From assembly GCF_002086115.1 (NCBI RefSeq), contig NZ_MVHJ01000006.1, forward strand, positions 124,001 through 188,000: a DNA stretch of 64,000 nt, given 5' to 3'. Position 1 is the stretch's first letter; every line of letters begins with the position of its first letter. The DNA is from Mycolicibacterium bacteremicum. GTDB taxonomy: Bacteria; Actinomycetota; Actinomycetes; Mycobacteriales; Mycobacteriaceae. A program made the position numbers and the translations under genes. A model generated the notes under the pieces. It saw only the letters and a program-made list of their open reading frames with translations. It did no database searches and was not told the origin of the DNA. Below, piece after piece: positions 57,438-64,000 of the stretch.

Positions 57438-57893
57438 TCAGTCCAGGCTGGTTGCCTGCAGTACCAGGGTGGAATGGGCGCGGTCCAGGAACGCATAGGT
57501 GCTGGTGGCCCCGGTGGAAAATCCCGCATCGAGAAGTTCGCCGGACAGGAACGGGCCCGCGGGCACCTCGGCGGCCAGGACGTCGACGACACGGGGAGCG
57601 CGGCCACCGTCGACGGGGTCGAACTGCGCCACCAACGCCTCGACCACCACCGGGTTCATCCGCACCACGGCATCGGTCCACCGCGCGCCGGTGGCGTCAC
57701 TGTCCTGCACCCAGGCCACGGACTCCGGGATGCCGATGGCCGGGATGGTCGCGGTCAGACCCTCGACGTCGTGGCGCACCACGAGTTCGGGTCCGGCGGT
57801 GGGCTCGGCAGGCGCGTCCGAACCCCCCGAACAGCCAGCCGCCGCGACGGCACATACGGCCGTCGCGGCGACTGCTGCGATCACACGGTGCAC
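57438..57893 (-). CDS. Small lipoprotein downstream of sahH
   Basis: The 151-residue lipoprotein has a signal peptide and lipobox AAGC (Cys20) followed by a Ser/Gly/Pro/Glu spacer. The mature domain of about 125 residues has no recognised fold (ESVAWVQDSDATGARW, GPFLSGELLDAGFS). The GTG at 57893 lies 2 nt after the sahH stop, so it is in the sahH operon. A longer frame upstream overlaps sahH and is not used. Function unknown. Confidence 0.7.
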   Translation of the reverse strand: MHRVIAAVAATAVCAVAAAGCSGGSDAPAEPTAGPELVVRHDVEGLTATIPAIGIPESVAWVQDSDATGARWTDAVVRMNPVVVEALVAQFDPVDGGRAPRVVDVLAAEVPAGPFLSGELLDAGFSTGATSTYAFLDRAHSTLVLQATSLD

Positions 57894-57895
57894 CG

Positions 57896-59356
<1,461 letters not shown>

Positions 59357-59433
59357 AAGTGGTCAGAGCCCCTTTGTGTCGTTCGTCATCACTGGAGGCA
59401 GGCTTGCCCGATACGGCGCAGGCCATGCCGAAA

Positions 59434-59519
59434 CCCGTAGCCTGCGGGCTCGCGGGACAGGTCCTTCGCATCATCGGAGGCGCTCTGCCAGCTACGGGGT
59501 ATCGCCTTACACCGTAGCC
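59434..59519 (-). promoter_or_regulatory. sahH leader with competing stems (candidate RNA switch)
   Basis: In the minus-strand leader, segment A GGCTACGG (59519-59512) and segment C GCTACGGG (59441-59434) are both complementary to segment B CCCCGTAGC (59499-59491). B can pair with A (short hairpin) or with C (8 bp perfect, enclosing about 49 nt), but not with both. The ATG is 78 nt beyond C. It does not match riboswitch consensus sequences I know. Confidence 0.5.
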
Positions 59520-59623
59520 GAAACCGACCATGCCCAACCTCTTCCCCCGTGGCGGGCCGGTTTCGGGACCTCGGCGCCGGGGTACCAGGCCGCTCGCGTT
59601 CAGGACCGAGCGGGAGGTGTGCG

Positions 59624-59818
59624 GTGCGCGCGGAAAACGTCTCCCGCAACGACAGCGGCATGCGCCGGTCGTTGGTGTCCCTGGCGATACTGAACTTCTT
59701 CCTCGCCGACGCCCGCGACGGGCTCGGCCCGTTCCTGGACGCCTTCCTGGCCACCCGCGGCTGGTCCTCTGCGAGAGACCGGACGGATCACTGCGGTCCC
59801 GGGTCGATGACGCCGTAG
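59624..59818 (+). pseudogene. 5' remnant of an MFS transporter gene
   Basis: From a GTG with a GGGAGG site, 64 codons are open. The segment RRSLVSLAILNFFLADARDG and then GPFLDAFLATRGWSS is the first membrane segment and loop of an MFS permease. After about position 59776 the homology stops, and the frame continues 31 bp into the 3' end of the convergent tetR gene before ending. The rest of the transporter is absent. It is probably a deletion scar joining the start of an MFS gene to the alkB cluster. Confidence 0.65.
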
Positions 59819-60420
59819 CGCTCGGCGAACGGGGACATCAGGCGGGCCAGATCGCGGGCCACATCGTGGTCGGCTTCCGGCGGCATCGACACGTAGCTCA
59901 TCGCCAGCCGGACGATGGCCCGGGCCAGTACCCCGGCGTCCTCGTCGGTGGCCTTGATCCAGCTGTTCTGGAAGGTCGTGGTGAGGCGCTCCGAGCAGCG
60001 GCTGATGATCGGGCCGCTGTCGGTGGTGATGATCTGCAGCAGGTCGGGTTTGGCCTCCCCGTTGAGCAGCGAGATCACCAGCGGATCCGAGGCCGACTCG
60101 ATGAAGAAGGCCCGGAAGCCTTCCAGGAAAGCCTCGTACACCCGGCCGACGTTGTGGGCGATCGCCGCGTCGACGGCATTGACCAGACGGTCGGCCAGCC
60201 GCAGGGCGTACCCCTGCGCGAGACCCTGCCGCGAGCCGAACTCGTTGTAGATGGTCTGCCTGCTGATGCCGGCGGCGCGCGCCACATCGGTCAGCGTGAT
60301 CGACGACCAGTCGCGCACCAGCAGCATCTCGCGCATGCCGTCGAGGATCGAATCGCGCAACAGGACCCGCGATGCCTCCGCGTACGGCACGCGCTGGGCG
60401 CCGGGCCGTGGTGCGTTCAT
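59788..60420 (-). CDS. TetR-family regulator of the alkB cluster
   Basis: The 210-residue TetR regulator has helix-turn-helix ITLTDVARAAGISRQTIYNEFGSRQGLAQGY split around residues 41-71, and an all-helical effector domain. It is the last gene of the alkB-rubA-rubB-tetR group (Rv3249c equivalent). It probably represses the cluster in the absence of an alkane-derived ligand. ATG at 60420, with its own -10-like TAGGGT 7 nt upstream. Confidence 0.9.
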   Translation of the reverse strand: MNAPRPGAQRVPYAEASRVLLRDSILDGMREMLLVRDWSSITLTDVARAAGISRQTIYNEFGSRQGLAQGYALRLADRLVNAVDAAIAHNVGRVYEAFLEGFRAFFIESASDPLVISLLNGEAKPDLLQIITTDSGPIISRCSERLTTTFQNSWIKATDEDAGVLARAIVRLAMSYVSMPPEADHDVARDLARLMSPFAERYGVIDPGPQ

Positions 60421-60427
60421 GACCGCG

Positions 60428-60433
60428 ACCCTA
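60428..60433 (-). promoter_or_regulatory. -10-like hexamer for leaderless tetR
   Basis: On the minus strand TAGGGT ends 7 nt before the ATG at 60420; it could give tetR a promoter independent of alkB. Confidence 0.45.
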
Positions 60434-60461
60434 TAACTTTCGCGCCGGTCAGTTGTGACCG

Positions 60462-60641
60462 TCACGGCCGTGCGATCTCCACCATGTCGAAATCCGATTT
60501 CGCCGCACCGCAATCCGGGCAGCTCCAGTCCTCGGGGATGTCGGCCCACCGGGTGCCCGGCGCGATGCCGTCCTCGGGCCAGCCCTTGGCCTCGTCGTAC
60601 TCGAATCCGCACTGCACGCAGACGAACAGTTTGTAGTCCAT
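60462..60641 (-). CDS. rubB: Rubredoxin RubB
   Basis: The 59-residue rubredoxin begins [20 protein letters not shown], with the second pair [11 protein letters not shown]. The four Cys bind one iron. It carries electrons from rubredoxin reductase to AlkB. The spacing CxxCG...CPDCG is of the AlkG-type that supports hydroxylation. A GAAAGGA site precedes the ATG at 60641. Rv3250c equivalent. Confidence 0.93.
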   Translation of the reverse strand: MDYKLFVCVQCGFEYDEAKGWPEDGIAPGTRWADIPEDWSCPDCGAAKSDFDMVEIARP

Positions 60642-60659
60642 GTCATTCCTTTCCCCGTC

Positions 60660-60714
60660 GACTCTGCGCTCACGGTGGCGGCTTCTCGTCCTTTCGCGCC
60701 GTCAGCGCAGAGTC
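60660..60714. repeat. Inverted repeat between rubA and rubB
   Basis: GACTCTGCGCTCACGG (60660-60675) and CCGTCAGCGCAGAGTC (60699-60714) pair over 16 bp with one mismatch. They fill the 77-bp rubA-rubB gap inside an otherwise tight operon. It may be an attenuator, an mRNA-stability element or a dispersed repeat. Confidence 0.8.
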
Positions 60715-60718
60715 GGCA

Positions 60719-60880
60719 TCACACTGTTTCGAAATCGGGCTTCTCGCGGACCGCGCAGTCCGGACAGGTCCAGTCCTCGGGCACCTCGGACCAGCTGGTA
60801 CCCGCCGGGAAGCCCTCCCGGGGAGCGCCTTTGGCCTCGTCGTAGGTGTAATCGCAGCCCGGGCAGCGGTAGACGCTCAC
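60719..60880 (-). CDS. rubA: Rubredoxin RubA
   Basis: The 53-residue rubredoxin has Cys pairs YRCPGCDYTYDEAKG and WTCPDCAVREKPDFETV. Basic residues follow the first pair less than in RubB, and the second pair lacks the following Gly. This is the second rubredoxin type in actinobacterial alk clusters. The GTG at 60880 overlaps the alkB stop (GTGA), so it is coupled to alkB. Rv3251c equivalent. Confidence 0.92.
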   Translation of the reverse strand: MSVYRCPGCDYTYDEAKGAPREGFPAGTSWSEVPEDWTCPDCAVREKPDFETV

Positions 60881-62100
60881 CGGTCGGCCCCGTACCGCGC
60901 CAGCACCTTGTCGCGCATCCGCGGGTGGATGTTGGCCCGGGTGATGTCACCGTCGTAATGGGCCAGCACGCGGTGGTCCATCACCTTGCGCCACAGCGGC
61001 GGGAAGTAGGTCAGCCCGATCATCGAGGCGTAGCCACTGGGCAGGTTCGGTGCGCCGTCCATGCTGCGCAGCGTCTGGTAACGCCGGGTCGGGTTGGCGT
61101 GGTGATCGCTGTGCCGCTGCAGGTGATAGAGGAACAGGTTGGTCACGATGTGATCCGAGTTCCAGCTGTGCACCGGCGCGCACCGCTCGTAGCGGCCACT
61201 GTCGAGCTTCTGCCGCAACAGTCCGTAGTGCTCCAGGTAGTTCACCGTCTCCAGCAGGGTGAACCCGTAGATCGCCGAGATCAGCATGTACGGCAGCACG
61301 CCGACGCCGAAGGCCGCGATGAGCGCACCCCACAGGACCACCGACATCGCCCAGGCGTTCAGCACGTCATTGGACCAGTGCCACTTCGACTTTCCGGCCC
61401 GCTCCAGCCGCTTGGCCTCCAGTTCCCACGACGAGCGCAGGCTGCCCCACACGCTACGCGGCAGGAACTCCCAGAACGTCTCGCCGAACCGGGCCGAGGC
61501 CGGGTCCTCCGGGGTCGCGACCCGGACGTGATGGCCGCGGTTGTGCTCGATGTAGAAGTGCCCATACCAGGTCTGCGCCAGGGTGATCTTGGACAGCCAC
61601 CGTTCCAGCGAGTCCTTCTTGTGGCCCATCTCGTGTGCGGTGTTGATGCCGACACCGCCGAGCACACCCACCGAGAGGGCCAGACCGATCTTGGCCGGCC
61701 AGCCGAGGCCACCGTCGAATCCCAGCCACCCCAGGTCCGTCGCCGTGAACAGATACGCCCCGAAGATGACGCTGGCGTACTGACACGGGATGTAGGCGTA
61801 GGTGCAATAGCGGTAGTACTTGTCGTTCTCCAGCCGCTCCATCACCTCGTCGGGCGGGTTCTGCCCGTCGGGCCCGAAGAAGCGGTCCAGGATCGGCAAG
61901 AGCACGTACACCAGCAGCGGGCCGACCCAGAACGGGATCTGCGCCGCGGCGTGCCATCCGGCGTTGTTGAACGCCCAGACCAGCGGCAGCATCACGAACA
62001 GTGCCGTCGGGGCGATCAACCCCATCAGCCACAGGTAGCGCTTCCGGTCACGCCATTCGATCGCTGGGACGTCGGTTGACTGGTCGATTTGCGATGTCAT
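60877..62100 (-). CDS. alkB: AlkB, alkane 1-monooxygenase
   Basis: The 407-residue integral membrane diiron hydroxylase has histidine motifs HEMGHKKD, EHNRGHHVRVATPEDPASA and LQRHSDHHANPTRRYQTLR. Six hydrophobic segments are spread over the first half and around 240-270. It hydroxylates terminal carbons of n-alkanes using rubredoxin electrons. An AGAGAGG site precedes the ATG. A sigma-A-type promoter and inverted repeat lie about 35-75 bp upstream. Rv3252c equivalent. Confidence 0.95.
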   Translation of the reverse strand: MTSQIDQSTDVPAIEWRDRKRYLWLMGLIAPTALFVMLPLVWAFNNAGWHAAAQIPFWVGPLLVYVLLPILDRFFGPDGQNPPDEVMERLENDKYYRYCTYAYIPCQYASVIFGAYLFTATDLGWLGFDGGLGWPAKIGLALSVGVLGGVGINTAHEMGHKKDSLERWLSKITLAQTWYGHFYIEHNRGHHVRVATPEDPASARFGETFWEFLPRSVWGSLRSSWELEAKRLERAGKSKWHWSNDVLNAWAMSVVLWGALIAAFGVGVLPYMLISAIYGFTLLETVNYLEHYGLLRQKLDSGRYERCAPVHSWNSDHIVTNLFLYHLQRHSDHHANPTRRYQTLRSMDGAPNLPSGYASMIGLTYFPPLWRKVMDHRVLAHYDGDITRANIHPRMRDKVLARYGADR

Positions 62101-62140
62101 CTGTCACACCTCTCTGTGAGGACCATCACTGCTGCATTTG

Positions 62141-62180
62141 ACTATAGACGGCGTTTTGTCGCACGTCTAGACAAATTGTC
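62141..62180 (-). promoter_or_regulatory. alkB promoter with overlapping inverted repeat
   Basis: On the minus strand TAGACG (62169-62164), a 17-nt spacer and TATAGT (62146-62141) form a sigma-A-type promoter. The arms TTTGTC (62155-62160) and GACAAA (62170-62175) bracket the -35, and GACAA-A-TTGTC (62170-62180) is a second dyad. The placement suits a TetR repressor. Confidence 0.55.
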
Positions 62181-62296
62181 GGCTTTTGTACAACGCGACG
62201 GCTTGAATGGTCCGGCAGAACCGACCCAGCACACTTCGGACACCTTCGGCAGACCGTTCTGACCTGGAAAATCTGCGTGACCCGGCACACACCGCG

Positions 62297-62302
62297 TACG
62301 GT
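62297..62302 (+). promoter_or_regulatory. -10-like hexamer for leaderless FAD oxidoreductase gene
   Basis: TACGGT ends 7 nt before the ATG at 62310; no Shine-Dalgarno site is present. This supports the ATG over a GTG at 62277. Confidence 0.45.
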
Positions 62303-62309
62303 CGGCCAG

Positions 62310-63668
62310 ATGGGGGCACATGCCATCGTCATCGGGGCGAGCCTGGCCGGGCTGTGCGCGGCGCGGGTGCTCGCCGACCATTTCGACCGGGTGACCATCT
62401 ACGAGCGCGACACGCTGCCCGACGGGCCGGCCAGTCGCACCACCGTGCCGCAAGACCGGCACGTGCACATGCTGATGGCCCGAGGGGCGGCCGAATTCGA
62501 GGACCTGTTCCCCGGATTGCTCGACGACATGGTCGCCGCCGGAGTGCCGAAGCTGGAGAACCGGCCCGACCGCATCCACTTCGGCGCGGCCGGTCACGTG
62601 CTGGGCACCACCGACGTACTCCAGCGCGAGTTCACCGCCTATGTCCCGAGCCGGCCGCACCTGGAATGGCAGATCCGCGGCCGCACCCTGGCGCTGCCGC
62701 GCGTCGAACTGGTCCGCACCGGCGTGGCCGAGCCGACCTACGACCCCGCCGCCCGACGGGTGACCGGCGCGGTGCTCGACACCGGCGAGACCGTGACCGC
62801 CGATCTGGTGGTCGACGCCGCCGGCCGCGGTACCCGGCTGCCGGTGTGGTTGGCGCAGTGGGGGTTTGACCGTCCGGATGAGGACACCGTCGACGTCGGC
62901 ATCGACTACGCCACCGCGCAGGTGCACATCCCGGCAGGTGTCATCGAGGAGAAGGTCGTGGTCGCCGGGGCCTCGCACGACGAGCCCGTCGGTCTCGGCA
63001 TGCTGTTGTACGAGGACGGCAACTGGAGCGTGACGACCTTCGGCACCGGCAAGGTCCGTCCCCCGCAGAATCTGGCCGAGATATACGCGCTGGCGGACCG
63101 GTTGCTGCCCGCGCATCTGAGCGCGGCGTTGCGCAGCGGAACTCCCCTGGGCGGCATGGCCTTTCACAAGTACCCGACCAGCCGGTGGCGCCGCTACGAC
63201 CGGATGGGAAGGTTCCCGGCCGGCATCATCCCGTTCGGCGACGCGGTGGTGAGCTTCAATCCCACCTACGGCCAGGGCATGACCATGACCTCGCTGCAGG
63301 CGCGCAACCTGCGCGAGGTGCTGGCCGCCGGGCACCACGACCTCGCGCGACGGCTGGCGAAGGCGACGAAGAAGACCACCTGGCCGGTCTGGACCATGAA
63401 CGCCATCGGCGATGTGGCGCTGCACAACGCCGCCGCCGATGGGGCGCCGTGGTGGTATGCGAAGGTGGGCACCCTGTTCGACCAGTTCCTCGGCGCCGCC
63501 GAGAGCGATCCCGTTCTCGCGGAATGGTTCCTGCGCCGGTTCAGCCTGCTCGACAGCCTCTACATGGTGCCCGGTCCGCGCACGGTCGCACGGACCGTCC
63601 GGCACAACATGAGCCTGCTCGTCGCCGAGAAGCGGCGGCGGCCGGTTCGCGTCACCGCCGCGCGCTAG
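62310..63668 (+). CDS. FAD-dependent oxidoreductase (Rv3254-type)
   Basis: This flavoprotein has about 452 residues. The N-terminal motif IVIGASLAGLCAARVL is near 5-20 and RTTVPQDRHVHMLM follows. The second dinucleotide-type motif is VVDAAGRGTRLPVWL, and the FAD-binding GIIPFGDAVVSFNPTYGQGM is near 315-334. This is the geranylgeranyl reductase/monooxygenase-like pattern. Start ATG 62310; a GTG at 62277 would add 11 residues. It is divergent from alkB and matches Rv3254. Its TAG stop shares a CTAG palindrome with the manA stop. Confidence 0.85.
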   Translation: MGAHAIVIGASLAGLCAARVLADHFDRVTIYERDTLPDGPASRTTVPQDRHVHMLMARGAAEFEDLFPGLLDDMVAAGVPKLENRPDRIHFGAAGHVLGTTDVLQREFTAYVPSRPHLEWQIRGRTLALPRVELVRTGVAEPTYDPAARRVTGAVLDTGETVTADLVVDAAGRGTRLPVWLAQWGFDRPDEDTVDVGIDYATAQVHIPAGVIEEKVVVAGASHDEPVGLGMLLYEDGNWSVTTFGTGKVRPPQNLAEIYALADRLLPAHLSAALRSGTPLGGMAFHKYPTSRWRRYDRMGRFPAGIIPFGDAVVSFNPTYGQGMTMTSLQARNLREVLAAGHHDLARRLAKATKKTTWPVWTMNAIGDVALHNAAADGAPWWYAKVGTLFDQFLGAAESDPVLAEWFLRRFSLLDSLYMVPGPRTVARTVRHNMSLLVAEKRRRPVRVTAAR

Positions 63669-64000
63669 ATACCGACGGTCACCCGGAACAGCCGGGCGGG
63701 TTGGTCGGCGTGCAACCGCACCGGTCCGTCGTCGGCGGCGACCCAGGCCGACTCACCCCGGCGCAGGGTCACCGCATCGGCGCCGGCGTGCACCCGCACC
63801 GCACCCTCGATCGCCAGCAGGATCTGCGGCCCGGCATGTTCGGCGGGCGCGTCGATCTCGCGGCCGACATGTTCGGCCCCGAGCTGCAGCAGCGAGACCG
63901 CGAACTCGGGTGCCGGGGTGTCATAGACCAGTTCCATCCCGTCGTGCAGGACCCGCGGCAGGATCGGGGCATCGTCGGTGGGCGTGAAGTCCAGCACCCG
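63665..64000 (-). CDS. manA: Mannose-6-phosphate isomerase (C-terminal part only)
   Basis: About 111 C-terminal residues lie in the window; the 5' part runs off the right edge. The segment includes a cupin-like beta-helix half with PQILLAIEGAVRVHAGADAV and RRGESAWVAADDGPVRL, matching type I phosphomannose isomerases. It supplies mannose-6-phosphate for mannosylated envelope lipids. The identification leans on synteny with Rv3255c as much as on sequence. Confidence 0.8.
   Translation of the reverse strand, partial: RVLDFTPTDDAPILPRVLHDGMELVYDTPAPEFAVSLLQLGAEHVGREIDAPAEHAGPQILLAIEGAVRVHAGADAVTLRRGESAWVAADDGPVRLHADQPARLFRVTVGI

Noticed and set aside
59434..59519. Known SAH or SAM-IV riboswitch, or a tRNA (AGCTGGCAGAGC resembles a D-arm)
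   Set aside because: The conserved core nucleotides of SAH and SAM-IV aptamers are not present. The tRNA-like stretch lacks a matching acceptor stem, anticodon arm and T-loop. I kept only the competing-stem observation.

Overview
The window is high-GC, gene-dense DNA from a mycobacterium. Gene content points to an environmental Mycolicibacterium-type species: AdnAB, MtrAB-LpqB, WhiB1, SigH-RshA, PdtaS, DesA3, a wax-ester-synthase-like protein, AlkB with rubredoxins, and a 24-residue bL37 ribosomal protein. From memory, the gene order largely follows the Mycobacterium tuberculosis segment from Rv3201c/Rv3202c (adnB/adnA) to Rv3255c (manA). Several blocks do not fit that order. Species cannot be fixed from the sequence alone.

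Layout. 1-8 kb: adnB (5' end only) and adnA for DNA end resection, a LipV-type hydrolase, an alkyltransferase-like DNA-binding protein, a TIGR02569 protein with moeZ, and a membrane-anchored DUF3152 zinc-peptidase-like protein. 8-18 kb: TetR regulator, DUF3107, an MmpS-like membrane protein, a ferritin-like protein, an FAD monooxygenase absent from the remembered M. tuberculosis order, the rhlE RNA helicase, a PQQ-like membrane protein, a ParA ATPase, a Gpm2-type phosphatase, entC (siderophore or menaquinone precursor) and a GNAT enzyme. 18-25 kb: an accessory catabolic block with a type II dehydroquinase, two acyl-CoA dehydrogenases, a double-domain CoA-transferase and a LysR regulator, followed by a YchJ-like protein and a VanY-like peptidase. 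25-31 kb: a lipid kinase, whiB1, the pdtaS and biotinyl-protein pair, bL37, and sigH-rshA with a recognisable SigH-type autoregulatory promoter. 31-39 kb: two methyltransferases, the SRAP protein, aroA-rsgA, then desA3 and its flavin/Fe-S reductase. 39-48 kb: DUF6912, a BCCT transporter, a wax-ester-synthase-like protein with a degraded catalytic motif, DUF6459, secA1, hpf and comF. 48-64 kb: an SDR, lpqB-mtrB-mtrA, a PfkB kinase, surE, tmk, a secreted lipase, a lipoprotein, sahH, a truncated MFS gene, the alkB-rubA-rubB-tetR alkane cluster, an FAD oxidoreductase and the 3' end of manA.

The most notable non-coding signals are these. (i) Paired TACG-N4-CGTA sites with identical 15-bp phasing occur in front of both desA3 and its reductase. 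(ii) The sahH leader carries three mutually complementary segments that could form a switch. (iii) Three copies of a 25-bp hairpin-bearing tandem repeat lie between two convergent genes. (iv) At least fourteen genes have a -10-like hexamer ending 6-7 nt before the start codon and no convincing Shine-Dalgarno site, which indicates extensive leaderless transcription. All functional assignments rest on motifs and remembered family knowledge; no database search was run.
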